In this document: one piece after another, positions 46,899 through 58,580 of the stretch | How the letters are laid out: each line of letters begins with the position of its first letter | How positions within the stretch are numbered: position 1 is the first letter of the stretch | NCBI GenBank assembly: GCA_037974665.1 | Contig: CM075766.1 | Span: 50,352,569-50,416,568 of the forward strand | Direction of reading: 5' to 3' | Source of the DNA: Ehretia macrophylla | Taxonomy: Eukaryota > Streptophyta > Magnoliopsida > Boraginales > Ehretiaceae | Length of the DNA stretch: 64,000 nt | The notes under the pieces: model-generated | The model's input: the letters and a program-made list of their open reading frames with translations, nothing else | The model's database searches: none | Told to the model about the DNA's origin: nothing | Position numbers and translations under genes: made by a program

Positions 46899-47720
46899 TT
46901 AACTTAGTTTTACCATACAACCTTCCACTGATATCATCTTTGATTCTGTTAATGATTTGGTCCTCATTTCTTGCATTGTTGTTGTGGAATCGTTGATTCC
47001 TCTCTTGCCAAAGATAGTGGATGAGAGCGCAGAAAGAAGCCTTGATAATCCATGCCTGGAGTCTTTTTTTCTTGCAGAAATTGATAATCCACTTGATACA
47101 TCTATTCCATTTGTAGATTTTGATAGTAACGATTGGGCAAGATTAAGCAAACTCCACCAAGTCCTTTTAGAAAATCCACACCCAAAGAAGAAATGCTCCT
47201 GAGTTTCAGTATACATATTGCAAAGAACACAATACGGATTAACTTGATACCCCCACGAAATCAGTTTGTACCTTGTAGTGAGTTCGTTCTTCATAGCGAG
47301 CCAACTGCAGAAAGCATTGTCGCGGAATCACAAGTCTCGACCAAATAATGTCAGCGCGGGCCCAATGTTGCTTCTTTTCTCTGATTAATTCCCAGGTAGC
47401 ATCAGCGGTGAAATATCTAATACCAAGCTGCAGTACCTCATCTCTTTGATTTGGGATAGGAAACAATGTACCCAGGTTGGCTTTAATGAAATTCACAGTT
47501 TGATATCTGGAGTTGAAAGCCCATTGACCATTTGAGATAAAGTCAGAAACTCTAGCTAACATTCTTGTACCTGGGTTTGCCAAGGCTTCGACATCATAGA
47601 GGTTCCTTAAGGGGAAGCCAGGAGTCGAGCCAAAAATGTGTGTCCTTGCCGTCACCGATGCAGTGAGAAATCATTTTCCTTGCCAATGGTCTGATACTGA
47701 TACTAAGTATTTTCCTCAAT
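46899..47720 (-). pseudogene. LINE (non-LTR retrotransposon) 3' remnant with zf-RVT domain
   Basis: Reads IGDGKDTHFWLDSW-type residues (about 47650-47690), then ADATWELIREKKQHWARADIIWS, then a frameshifted zf-RVT segment with the Cys/His pattern of NPYCVLCN...TQEHFFFGC (about 47160-47245). At least two frame changes (near 47640 and 47290) separate the pieces. Known family: the zinc-binding segment follows the reverse transcriptase in plant L1-type LINEs. The reverse transcriptase and endonuclease are missing. Inactive. Confidence 0.75.
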
Positions 47721-48251
47721 GCCAGGAGGCAAGCCCACAAGGTTATACACGTAGAAGAAAGAATGCCATGCCATGCAATGCAATCGTCAAAAGCCCATGC
47801 ACTAGGTTATACATGGTTCTAGGCTTTCACCTTACAATTCATTTTTTTTTTTATTAGTTTTTTTTTTATGGACACTAACAATTAGCTGCGTCCAAAAAGG
47901 ATAGGTCTTCGGCCAATGAAGGTTCTTGGGGTGACCGTTTGGTTGTATAGGGATCTCGAATGTCGATGACTTGCTTTTGGAGAGAGCTGAACCCTTTTTA
48001 TCTTTATAAAGTCAGTGTTGACTTTAAAAAAAATTAATTCTCTCCCCCATATCTGGGGATTTGCTGGCCGGGTTTCCTCCTTGCAAGTTGCGGCTTAGAG
48101 GTACTCATAGCACATGCTATGGAGGCTGGACCGAAACTCAGGACCTGGACTGTTCCTCACAATAGGCCGATCACTAGACATAGACATGTCAAAGAAAGCC
48201 ATAAAAGACCAAAAAACCTTCACAAAAGACACGTTTCATCAATATCGCTCT
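47721..48251. other. Unassigned sequence left of the Copia element
   Basis: No gene features. The G/C-richer stretch 47880-48200 differs in composition from its AT-rich neighbours and may be another transposon remnant; I do not recognise it. Confidence 0.4.
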
Positions 48252-48256
48252 ATTCT

Positions 48257-48494
48257 TGTTAAGGAAGAGTCCTGCACGACTCAAACCTCACATACGTGAA
48301 TTCAAATATCACACAACACATCTTTTAGATTAGGCTAAGATTTGTTTGTTGTTTCAGTCCTATAATCCAAGGGATGCTCTTGTTGTATTTCGAATTCCTT
48401 TAGACTGTAACCTTATCACAATTGTATTATTTATATCTGTGAAATACAAGCAGTGAATGAATGTGTTCACCTTCCTAAACTTCCTGGCGTTATA
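48257..48494 (+). repeat. 5' LTR of the Copia element
   Basis: Starts TGTTAAGGAAGAGTCC and ends GGCGTTATA. The 3' end is TA rather than the usual CA; boundaries are fixed by the ATTCT target duplication and by the matching 3' LTR. Confidence 0.93.
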
Positions 48495-48553
48495 TGGTAT
48501 CAGAAGTTTTCTAAACACTCTAACGAGTTTTCTTTCGATCCTCTTGTTCTCTT

Positions 48554-49787
48554 CATGGCTGGCACAACTTCTTCTTCCTCCCAAACAGCTGCGTCTGTCT
48601 CTATATCTCCCTCTCAGCCAACTATCACTCTTCCCACAACTGGCTCTCCCACCCTTATTACGATAAATGCCGCAAGCCAGCTCCCTCTGAAACTCACTCC
48701 CACTAATTATTATTCGTGGAAATCTCAATTTGATGCTTTGCTTTATGGCTATGACTTGCTTGGGTATATCGATGGTACTACCCCTTGTCCGCCTGCAACC
48801 ATTATCACAGACGGACAGTCCACTCCTAATCCTGCGTATACATTTTGGATGCGACAGGACAAACTTCTTCTCCTTGGAATAATTGGATCTCTCAGTCACA
48901 ATGTTGTCTCTCTCGTTCGTGCTTGTTCCACCTCCTCCGAAGCTTGGAAAAAGTTAGCAAAAAACTATGCTAACCCATCCTCTTCTCGGATCATGGGGCT
49001 AGCTAAACAACTTACACTTATTTCTCGCGGAAATCAACCAGTTGCTGCATACCTTGCCCAAGTTCGGGACATTGCTGATGAACTTGCTCTCGTTGGCGTT
49101 CCAGTTCCCTCCCAGTATCTGATTACTAACACGCTAAATGGTGTGGGTCCTGCCTTCAAGGAACTCGTTGCTGTAGTCCGGGCTCGCGATACTGTTATTT
49201 CATTTGATGAATTGCATGATAAACTCGTGGAGTACGAGTCATTTTTGAAAAGAGAGGAGCTTCGTGGCACTGGTGCTCTTGGTGTGCCTGTTCCTGTGAC
49301 TATCAATGCTGCTCGCATGACTAATTCCAATTGTTCAAATGCTAGCAAGAAGAATAATTATTACAATAAAGGTGGCTCTAATAATCGAGGTTTTCAATCT
49401 AATGCCAATCACAACCGTTCCTCTCAAGAGCAATTCATAGCTTCTGGCAGTTTGAATAAACCTCCTATCATCTGTCAATTTTGCGAGAAAAAGGGGCATA
49501 CAGCCCGCCAATGCTTTACTGCGAAGCGTCTTTTCTTTCCACCTTCAAATCCCACGAAAAATGCTGTGACCGCCTCACCGCAAGAATCTTGGCTTTTAGA
49601 CACTGGTGCTTCGCACCATGTCACTGCTGATGCTAACAATTTGGTCTCACACTACCCCTACAATGGTCCGGATGATGTCATTATTGGTGACGGGACAGGT
49701 TTGAGCATTTCCCATACTGGGCAATCAATCCTCCTTCTTCTTCTCGTTCATTCCAATTGTCAAATGTCCTTTGTGTTCCTGATATGA
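48554..49787 (+). pseudogene. Copia gag-protease region
   Basis: Starts at ATG 48554 (MAGTTSSSSQ). Gag of the UBN2/retrotran-gag type contains LTPTNYYSWKSQFDALL and later a CCHC zinc knuckle CQFCEKKGHTARQC, followed by the aspartic protease motif LLDTGASHHVTAD. The frame runs off after about 49730, where a one-base shift in a CTT/TCT-rich stretch leads to a stop at 49785. The gag part itself appears open. Confidence 0.88.
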
Positions 49788-51472
49788 AAAAAAATCTTAT
49801 CTCTGTTAATCAATTTTGTCACACCAATAATGTTTCTATAGAGTTCTCACCTAACTCTTTTTCTGTCAAGGATCTCTCCACAGGGACAACTCTTGCAATG
49901 GGACGGAGCAAGAACCACATTTATGAATGGCCTGCTGTTTGTTCGCCTCAGCCGCCAAAGCAAGTCTCAGTTGGCATAAAAACTTCGTTCCATGCTTGGC
50001 ATGATCGTCTTGGGCACCCTTCCTAAAAAATCCTTCAGCAAATTGTTCGCGAAAATAATGTTCCCACTTCAGAATCGCTTTCTAAAGTTTTGCATTGTAC
50101 TTCTTGCTCAGTTAATAAAAGTCACAAGTTACCATTTGGTGTTTCTACGCTCAGTAGTTCCCGCCCTTTAGAACTAATTTTTACTGACGTTTGGGGACCA
50201 TCCCCTATTCGTTCCATTGATGGGTACTCTTATTATATTCTCTTCGTGGACCATTTTACTAAATTTTCCTGGCTTTTTCCATTAACATTAAAATCTGATG
50301 TTTTTGACTTATTTCTGAAATTTAAATTAATGGTGGAAAAATAGTTTCAAACATCTATTGCTACTATTTATTCTGATGGGGGAACAGAATATAAAGGACT
50401 TCAAACAATTTTCGCTTACCATGGTATTCAACATTTAATTAGTCCACCATACACTCCTGAGCACATTGCTCCTGCAGAGCATCGCCATAGACACATAGTT
50501 GAAACTGGTTTGACATTGCTTCATCGTGCATCCCTCCCTCTTAACTTTTGGACATTTGCTTTTCAAACAGGCACATACCTTATTAATAGACTTCCCACTT
50601 CCATTCTTCAGGGCAATACTCCCTTTCAATCATTATTTAAAACTCAGCCAAATTATAGTAAACTACGTATTTTTGGGTGTCTCTGCTATCCTTGGTTGCG
50701 TCCCTGCTCTAGTCACAAGCTAGAACCACGCTCCAGACCATGTATTTTTCTAGGCTATTCTAACACGCATGACTCTTACATTTGTTTTGGGCCTGTGGCT
50801 CACAAATATTTTTTCTCTCATCACGTCCGCTTTACTGAAACAGTGTTTCCTTCAGTTTCTTTTGGTACTCTTGTGAACTCTCTCTCATCTGCCGATATTA
50901 CTCAATGGTACCCATCTTTCTCTCCCCTCAATGAATCATCTACGACATATCCATGTGCCTCTAGTCTTCCATCTCTAACAGACCCAATGGCTACTACTGT
51001 TCCTTTTCACACCAAAACACTCAATGGCTCTCCACCCACCCCGTCACCCTCAAACACCATTTCACTTCCATCCCAATCCACTTCTCACGAGTCCCTCGAC
51101 TCACCTTCGTCTTCCGCTGGTGCCCACGAACGACTTGAGATGTCAACTATAGACCACCAAGAACACCCATGTGCATCGTCCCATAGCGTGGTGGCCCTTA
51201 TCCATCCGCCACAATCTCAACCAGTTAATCCAATGCAGACTCGCTCAAAGAGTAATATTTTCTGTCCTAAAAAAATATTGTCTCTTACTGTTTCTAAACA
51301 TTCCCTTCCTCCGGCATCTGAACCTACTACAGTAAGGCAAGCTCTTAACAATGAACACTGGAAGATGGCAATGTTAGAAGAATTAGGTGCCTTACAAAAA
51401 ATTCCACATGGGAACTTGTACCAAAAGAGGATCACCATATTGTTGTGGGTTGTAAATGGGTGTTCCACATAA
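49750..51472 (+). pseudogene. Copia integrase region, disrupted
   Basis: Continues in another frame with the GAG-pre-integrase segment (VLCVPDMKKNLISV and WHDRLGHPS), a stop at about 50024, the integrase core (FTDVWGPSP, VDHFTKFSW), a second stop at about 50342, then YSDGGTEYKG and the Copia C-terminal integrase block. Both stops look like Gln codons changed by C to T. The region ends in a one-base frameshift in an A-run near 51397. Confidence 0.85.
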
Positions 51473-52905
51473 AACGGAACCCTGATAGGAGTGTGGCTAG
51501 ATATAAGGCACGGCTTGTTACTAAGGGGTTTCACCAAAGACCGGGCATTGACTTTCAGGAAACTTTTAGTCCTGTTGTGAAGCCATCCACGATTCGTGTA
51601 GTGTTAGCCATTGCTATATCGAAAGGCTGGCTCATAAATCAACTTGATGTAAATAATGCTTTCTTGCATGGTCATCTCACGGAAGCAGTATATATGTCCC
51701 AGCCTCCTGGATTTATAGATGCTTCTTACCCTAATCATGTTTGCCGCCTGTTTAAATCTCTATATGGTCTTAAACAAGCTCCTCGTGCGTGGTTCACAGA
51801 ACTTAAAAATTATATACTCTCCTTAGGATTTGTTGGCACAAGGTCTGATCCTTCATTATTTGTCTTTGCTAACAATTAAGTTATTGGGTATATCTTGGTA
51901 TATGTGGATGATTTATTAGTTACAGGAAGTTCTCCAACGTTTGTTCGAAACACCATTGCAGCCCTTTCAAATAAGTTCTCTATCAAGGATCTTGGCACGA
52001 TTGAGTATTTTTTAGGGGTTGAAGCTATTTCCTGCTCTGATGGCTTGTTTTTATCCCAACAAAAATACTTGCGTGATCTATTATCCAAGTTTCACATGGA
52101 TGGTGCAAAAGATGCAACAACCCCAATTAGTACCATGTCTCGGCTATCAGTGAATGAAGGCACTCCATTCGTTGATGTCACAAAATATCGCAGCCTCATT
52201 GGGGGGCTTCAGTACCTGTCAATTACCCGTCCTGATGTTGCATACACAATTAACAAGTTGGCCCAGTTTATGCATTGTCCGAAAGATTGTCATTGGGTTG
52301 CCGCCAAAAGACTTTTGAGGTATCTCAAGCACACTTTAATGTATGGTTTGCTGATTAAGAATTCTTGTGCACTCTCTCTCATGGCCTATTCTGATGCTGA
52401 TTGGGCTGGTAATCGTGACGATTACACATCTATATCTGTTTACATTATTTTTTTGGGTGGTACACCCGTGTCATGGTGCTCCAAAAAGCAACGCACAATA
52501 GCCCGCTCATCTACTGAGGCAAAGTACAGGTCTGTTGCATCCACAACTGCTGAAATATGTTGGCTTATGAACCTGCTACATGAGCTGCATTTTACTCCAC
52601 CTATTTCTCCTCGTCTGTTATGTGATAATATTGGGGCCACTTACTTATGTGCCAATCCAGTCTTTCACTCCAGAATGAAACACCTCGCTTTGGATTATCA
52701 CTTTGTGCGTGATAAAGTCGCAGATGGCTCCCTCACTGTTGCTCATGTCTCCACGTATAATCAGCTAGCTGACATCCTAACGAAGCCTTTGCAAAAGCCA
52801 CGTTTCAGTATGCTGCGGTCCAAGATAGGTGTTTCCGATGGCTCCACCTTCTTGCGGGGGCATGTTAAGGAAGAGTCCTGCACGACTCAAACCTTACATA
52901 CGTGA
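51400..52905 (+). pseudogene. Copia reverse transcriptase and RNase H region, disrupted
   Basis: RT begins with KWVFHIKRNPDRSVARYKAR and contains LDVNNAFLHG, the catalytic LVYVDDLLVTG (about 51895-51927), and SLYGLKQAPRAW. A stop at about 51877 breaks the frame just before YVDD. The downstream part is open through the RNase H block (AYSDADWAGNRDD, SSTEAKYRSVA) to the 3' LTR. Confidence 0.88.
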
Positions 52906-53100
52906 ATTCAAATATCACACAACACATCTTTTAGATTAGGCTAAGATTTGTTTGTTGTTTCAGTCCCATAATCCAAGGGATGCTCTTGTTGTATTTCGAA
53001 TTCCTTTAGACTGTAACCTTATCACAATTGTATTATTTATATCTGTGAAATACAAGCAGTGAATGAATGTGTTCACCTTCCTAAACTTCCTGGCGTTATA
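52863..53100 (+). repeat. 3' LTR of the Copia element
   Basis: 238 bp, identical to the 5' LTR apart from C/T differences at two positions (in ACCTTACATAC and CAGTCCCATAATCC). Confidence 0.93.
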
Positions 53101-53105
53101 ATTCT

Positions 53106-53525
53106 CTATACAGGTTTTGGTAACAACATGATTTTTTCTCTGTTTGATGCGAATGTTAAACCTCATCTTTTCCACAATATATTCTTCCGTTCTTGCTCCA
53201 TTGCCGTGGATTCTTATGATTGTTTGCTGCCATAATTAGCAGTAGATGGTAGGAAATTTGGTTATTTACCGTGTACGATCGAATCTAGCTTCCATGATAA
53301 ATTCTCCCGCTAGTGCCTAATAAAGGCTAAGCCTAGTGCTCTGGGAGTAGGCATCAAGGACCGTAAGGTGTGCAATACAGATTACCAAGAATTGAAATTA
53401 ACTCGACAAAGGGACTAGAATATTATTTCATTAACCATGACCAAAAATCTGCATTGACAATATTCGACATAATTAAGCTGTTAAGTAGCTGTATTTGACA
53501 GTGTACGAGTGTGCAAATGTCGTTT
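53106..53525. other. Unassigned sequence right of the Copia element
   Basis: No gene features recognised. Includes a G/C-richer segment around 53258-53380. Confidence 0.4.
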
Positions 53526-53565
53526 CACTAAGCACTAAGCACTAAGCACTAAGCACTAAGCACTA
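53526..53565. repeat. (CACTAAG)n minisatellite
   Basis: Perfect 7-bp unit, 5.7 copies. Confidence 0.95.
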
Positions 53566-53578
53566 TGTTTTGTGTGTA

Positions 53579-54123
53579 GGGAAAATGTCACATTTATTCC
53601 TTATTGTTTCTTTTTAGTTTCAGTTTAGTCTCTATTATTTACAATGTCTTAATTTTGTTCTTATTATTTCTAAAAAAATATCAATTTCATTCCTATTATT
53701 TTTAGAAAATCTCAATTTTGTCTTTATTGTTTTTCTAAAGTGTTAAAATCCATCTCTATTGTTTAAAATGTCTTCATTTAATCTCTATTATTTCTAAAAA
53801 AAACAAATTTGTCCCTATTATTTCTCAAAAAAATTTAATTTAATCCTTGAATAGTAAGGACGAATTTAAAATTTTAAGAAAACAATAAGAATGAAATTGA
53901 AACTATATGAAAATAATAGGGCAAAATTAAAACTTTTTTAAAATAATAAGGACGAAATTAAAGCTTTTGAGAAATAATAAGGATGAAATTAATAAATTTT
54001 AAATAATAGGGATGAAATTGAAACTTTTAAAAAAATAATAAAGACAAAATTGAGATATTTTAAATAATAAGGACCAAATTAAAACTAAAATAAAACAATA
54101 GGAATTAAATGTGAAATTTTCCC
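53579..54123. mobile_element. Foldback MITE, MULE type, with 10-bp target duplication
   Basis: 545 bp starting GGGAAAATGTCACATTTATT and ending with the inverse AATGTGAAATTTTCCC. TTTGTGTGTA flanks both sides exactly (53569-53578 and 54124-54133). The two arms are largely inverted copies built from ~40-bp sub-repeats (ATTTCRTTCCTATTATTTxx). A 9-10-bp duplication points to a Mutator-like transposase. No coding capacity. Confidence 0.88.
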
Positions 54124-54133
54124 TTTGTGTGTA

Positions 54134-55384
54134 TCACAATAATTAGTTGACTACCACAATCATCAGTTTCAAAGCAGATTCCAGAATTCGTAGAACACTA
54201 ATAATTCTTTGTAAAGTAATCTTTTTCCTTCCGTGAAAATCAATTCATAGTTCTTATATATAGTTCATACCATGACCGCAAGGTTGGGGGTTGGGGCTGC
54301 AGACGAAAACGTGTAATGTTCCATATCTAAAACTCTAAATTCACACTAATATTATAAATACAAAATAATTGATTTGATCAATACTTACTAAGTACAAAAT
54401 AATGAACTCAAATTCTTACTTAAACGCACAAGTATTAATATATAAATCACTCCAATCACATCATGTCTAATTAGATCAATGTAGGATGTCATGTTACAAT
54501 AAATTTTTTAAAAACGTCTCATGTTTTTAGACGTTTTCAAATATTTCAAACCCAAACTAACGCGTGTCGGAGTGGATAGGTTTGAAGTGAGACCGCTGTA
54601 AAATATGTCACCACCATTATGGCTTGTAATCATGCAAATTTGTAAACGCATCCATTTAAATACTTTTTCCTGTTCCATAACAATTGAATTTGCGTCATTT
54701 ATCACTTCTTTATACGCCAAATACATGTATAATATACCATGAGACTTCTAATACTATATATTTAGGTAGATATAAACATATGCGTACTTTTTTTTTTATG
54801 ACGAATAAGTTATTTTAAATAGGATCGCATTAGATTAATAGTACAATGAACTGTCTTAACGCATATAGAAAATATCCGACGTAAAGGTATAAATTTGAAC
54901 TAAGAATATCATATTATTATAATGAAACAATATTTGACCATTTTACTCAACTCTAATTGAAATGTGTATTTTTGTTTAGCAAAATAAATGGGTAAGGGGT
55001 ACACATATATCATATAAGATTGGGCATACATGCGCTGAATTAGCTAAGTTACAGAGTTAGCAAGAGATCGCTATCAAATTCCGTGAAGCATAGAGAAGTA
55101 GAGATTGTGATGTTGACAGTGTAGGGTGACATCATGGTTGTTCTTAATGGCGGCGCCACCAAGAATAATTAAGAAACATGTTTGGTTTTACATTTGCAGG
55201 CTTGAAATACAACGGCTTTGAGAAGACTAATAATATTCATAAAAGGACAAAAAAAGAGAAGAATAAAATATATTAATTATTTAGTGCCGAAAAATCAATG
55301 AATCAATTATAATATTTCAATAGCCAGTTCACGTCACCATCCCATTAAAGAAATAGATCGAAAAGAGACAAAATTGTGTTGAGC
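54134..55384. other. Intergenic region and distal promoter of the bHLH gene
   Basis: AT-rich. No gene or mobile element recognised. Confidence 0.5.
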
Positions 55385-55396
55385 TATAAATATATA
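55385..55396 (+). promoter_or_regulatory. TATA box of the bHLH gene
   Basis: TATAAATATATA lies about 120 bp before the first ATG, a normal distance given a leader of ~90 bp. Confidence 0.6.
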
Positions 55397-55504
55397 GTTT
55401 GCCTAAACGTGGAAGAAAAAGATCATAAGCTTAATATTTTTCAATCGTTTAGCTCCACCATCTCTTCTCCCTTCTTTTTTCAGAACTTTGCAAGTGCATA
55501 TTTA

Positions 55505-56859
55505 ATGGAGATATCCAGCAACAGAAGCTTAGCAGACATGGTAAGACTATTTTACAGATTGTAACCACTGTTTGAACTTTATATTCCTATTGTTTGATAT
55601 CCTGTATTTTCAAGACGAATAATACTTTATTTCGCTCATTCACCTTTTTATGTACCCCGTTCTTCCAATTCTGAAAATATGTAATTACATTTGCAGGGAA
55701 TGGAAGATTCTGGTAATTTCTTTCATTATCACTGGCCCATGAATTCCATTGATGAGCTGATCAGCACCATGCCCATGGACTCTGCTTTTGATGAGGTGCT
55801 ATATGATAACTCTCTTTCTCAAACAGTGCTAGATTTCAAAAGGCCTTCTGAATCGCCTCAAACAGGTGATGATGATCGGCCATTGAAACAGCCGAGATCC
55901 AACAGTTGGAGTTCTTGCAAAGCTGATGATGATAATCAGATATCAACCCAACAAACTGCTGCTTCTGATCTCAATCATCATATGGTCGTCAATTCAAATT
56001 ACACTATCCAATCTGGAGTGGTGAAGCCTAAAGAGGAGACATTATCTCCTAGTACCATGACTTTCTCACATGATACATTAATGCCTTCTCAAAATTATGC
56101 GTTCAAGGCTTGTCAAGCAGCTCAAGATCACAACATAGCTGAGAGGAAACGACGAGAAAAACTTAACCAAAGATTCATAGCTCTTTCTGCTTTAGTCCCA
56201 GGCCTAAAAAAGGTACATATATACAAGTCTATCATGTCTTGGTATATACAATCATTATTTTGTCAAGAATATTGTTCTCTTTATACACTTATGATTCTAA
56301 CATATAAATTCTCAACTTGGTAACTAATTACAGATGGACAAGGCTTCGGTTCTTGGAGATGCTGTCAAGTACTTGAAACAACTGCAAGAGAAAGTGAAGA
56401 CACTTGAGGAGCAAGCAAGGAGAAAATCCAAAGAATCAGTGGTGTTTGTGAGGAGACATGAGCTATATGCCGATGGAGATAACTCTTCTTGTGATGAGAA
56501 CTCGGCTAATGGTGGTTCCTTTCCAGAAATTGAAGCTAGATTCTCCGACAAAGATGTTCTTGTTAGAATTCATTGCAAAAAATACAAAGGGGTTGTTTTA
56601 AAAACAGTTTCTGAGATTGAGAAGCTTCATCTATCAGTTGTAGGTAGCAGTGTCGTCACCTTCGGAAGTTCTGCACTTGACATAACTATAACAGCTCAGG
56701 TATGTTCAACCACATGTATAAATATGTAACATATTTGAGCTTTTCATTAAAAAACTCATTGAAGTTTGTTTCATTTTCCTGTAGATGAACGAGGAGTTTG
56801 CCATGACAGTGAAGGATTTCATGAAGAATCTACGCATGGCTCTCAAAATGGTCATGTGA
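55505..56859 (+). CDS. bHLH transcription factor, subgroup IVa (bHLH18/19/20/25, NAI1 type)
   Basis: Four exons, 55505-55540, 55697-56212, 56334-56699, 56785-56859, all phase 0; 330 residues. The basic region HNIAERKRREKLNQRF has the His157, Glu161, Arg165 set that reads E-box/G-box DNA; helix 1 ends at LVPGLKK and helix 2 starts in the next exon at MDKASVLGDAVKYLKQL, the intron position typical of the family. Coiled region EKVKTLEEQARRKSKES follows, then a C-terminal ACT-like domain (VLVRIHCKKYKGVVLKTVSEIEKLHLSVV). The N-terminal third is acidic and Ser-rich, likely the activation region. In Arabidopsis this subgroup includes NAI1 (ER bodies) and jasmonate/iron regulators; the specific role here cannot be told. 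A truncated tandem copy follows 1.1 kb downstream. Confidence 0.93.
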
Positions 56860-57029
56860 AAGAAAACGAAGCTCCTCGACGAAATTGAAATAATCATCTC
56901 TATTTACTATTTAGTCTATGTATATCCTTGTTTTTTCCAGTTTATGTAAACTTAACCCATGCCTGTCAGCTCTCCACCACATTTCAACCGTCTGCTTTGA
57001 AGCTTATTTGCGATGAGGTTCATTTTTGA

Positions 57030-57098
57030 AGGAGGGTTTTTTAGCTATCGTTTTTTCATGGCTGATGTGTATAATTTAGCCATGTTAGTCACCCTCCT
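57030..57098 (+). promoter_or_regulatory. Two-part hairpin in the bHLH 3'UTR
   Basis: Outer stem AGGAGGGT (57030-57037) with ACCCTCCT (57091-57098); inner stem CATGGCTG (57057-57064) with TTAGCCATG (57076-57084). The same structure recurs behind the truncated copy (58581-58649) with paired base changes. Role unknown; it may be an RNA element or an old MITE. Confidence 0.55.
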
Positions 57099-57249
57099 GT
57101 TGTAAAGAGAGGGTCTCGTGGCTTATGTTAGCTTTTCGTGGAGGAGTCATTAGATGTTTAATTTTAGAGTCCTTTCCAAAGTTTTTTTAGGCCTCTTTTC
57201 TTTGTACTTCAATTTGGCTTGTAATGAAAAGACTCGTGATAATTATACA

Positions 57250-57950
57250 ATACACTTTTTGTTTATCGTTATTAAATGAGCATTTTATTTAAATTTTTAT
57301 TAAATAATTATTTCATTTAAAAATTTAAATTAATAAAAAAAGACTTATATATTTTATTCATTTGTTATATGCATGTGAGAGACTCAAATAATTTATGTAA
57401 TCTTGATGTCTTAATTAAAAATAATGCTAGATGTTACTCTTATTTTATTATCTTTTTATCATCTCATAAGTGACGTTCTTAGTTGGACAAATCTTTTCTT
57501 TGTCTTTCTTCATTAATTATTTTTCTATCTCTTCCTTTTTCTTTTCTTTTTTTCTCTCTTACTAATTAATGTTTTCTTTCTCCTTTTCTCTTTCTTTTTC
57601 AGCTCTATCTATATTTCTTCACTTATCAATACTTCCTTTGTCACTCACCCGATTGTGATTTCTTCATTCTCCTCCCACATATTAATCATGAAAAATAATT
57701 TAATCCTTATTTATTTATTTTTCTTTTCGGTGGATGATTGGTAGCAAATAAGTAGATCATATTGATATAAATCCTTGACCCTAGACTTGTGTTTGCCATG
57801 GGAAGCTAAAATCAATTTTCTTCTTTAAAGACAATGTACAAAGATTGTTGACACATGGACAAAGGGAAGAAGATGTGTACACAATATGGTCTTTAGTTGT
57901 TTGTTTGGTTCATTGAAGCACTACATATGTACAATTAATATAGTGATGCC
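57250..57950. other. Spacer between the bHLH gene and its truncated copy
   Basis: AT-rich, with a pyrimidine-rich tract (57490-57610). No gene seen. Confidence 0.5.
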
Positions 57951-58407
57951 AGTGGTTTTTGTGAGGAGACATGAGCTATATGCCGATGGAGATAACTCTT
58001 CTTGTGATGAGAACTCGGCTAATGGTGGTTCCTTTCCAGAAATTGAAGCTAGATTCTCCGGCAAAGATGTTCTTGTTAGAATTCATTGCGAAGAAAACAA
58101 AGGGGCTGTTTTAAAAACAGTTTCTGAGATTGAGAAGCTTCATCTATCAGTTACGTTGTAGGTAGCAGTGTCGTCACCTTCGGAAGTTCTGCACTTTTTT
58201 TTTTGGTCAAGAAGTTCTGCACTTGACATAACTATATCAGCTCAGGTATGTTCAACCACATGTATAAATATGCAACATATTTGAACTTTTCATTAAAAAA
58301 ACTCATTGAAGTTTGTTTCATATTTTCCTATAGATGAATGAGGAGTTTGCCATGACAGTGAAGGATTTCATGAAGAATCTACGATCGGCTTTCAAAATGT
58401 TCAGGTG
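57951..58407 (+). pseudogene. Truncated tandem copy of the bHLH gene (exons 3 part and 4)
   Basis: Duplicates the gene from VVFVRRHELYADGDNS in exon 3 through the final exon (58335-58407) and on into the 3'UTR to about 58870, but has no promoter, basic region or helix-loop-helix. A 5-bp insertion (after CATCTATCAGTT, near 58153) shifts the frame and gives a stop at 58159. A 15-bp insertion with a 13-bp duplication sits at 58196. The splice signals around intron 3 are retained. It could at most encode an ACT-domain fragment. High similarity to the parent suggests a fairly recent duplication. Confidence 0.9.
58183..58223. mobile_element. 15-bp retroposon-like micro-insertion with 13-bp target duplication
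   Basis: GAAGTTCTGCACT occurs twice (58183-58195 and 58211-58223) around TTTTTTTTTGGTCAA. The parent gene at 56665-56677 has a single copy, i.e. the empty site. Read on the other strand the insert is TTGACC followed by an A-tail, as from a severely 5'-truncated SINE or LINE. Confidence 0.8.
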
Positions 58408-58580
58408 AAAGAAAGTGCAGGCCTCTTTAACCCTTGTTGATGGTTCCAGATATTGAAATAATCATAGCAATTTCGTCTATCTATAACTTTGTTTTTTCCA
58501 GTTTCATGTAAACCAAGGCCTCTCCACCACCTTTGAATGATCTGCCGTTGAAGCTTGTTTACTATGCGATTCATTTCTGA

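Larger units (their letters stand above)
48257..53100 (+). mobile_element. Ty1/Copia LTR retrotransposon, complete structure, coding-dead
   Basis: 4,844 bp with 238-bp LTRs at 48257-48494 and 52863-53100, flanked by ATTCT on both sides (48252-48256 and 53101-53105), a 5-bp target duplication. The LTRs differ at only two sites, both C/T. A primer-binding site TGGTATCAGAAG (48495-48506) resembles the initiator tRNA-Met complement, and a G-rich polypurine tract (GCGGGGG) sits just before the 3' LTR. Domain order gag, protease, integrase, RT, RNase H is that of Copia. Pol is interrupted at five or so places, so it cannot move on its own. Confidence 0.95.

Noticed and set aside
46899-47655. Functional gene on the minus strand
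   Set aside because: Matches the zf-RVT end of a LINE in two shifted frames with no upstream reverse transcriptase.
53526-53565. Interstitial telomere repeat
   Set aside because: The 7-bp unit is CACTAAG, not the plant telomere unit TTTAGGG/CCCTAAA.
57886-58161. 91-codon open frame as a separate gene
   Set aside because: It is the truncated copy of bHLH exon 3 with a frameshift; its first residues come from the spacer.
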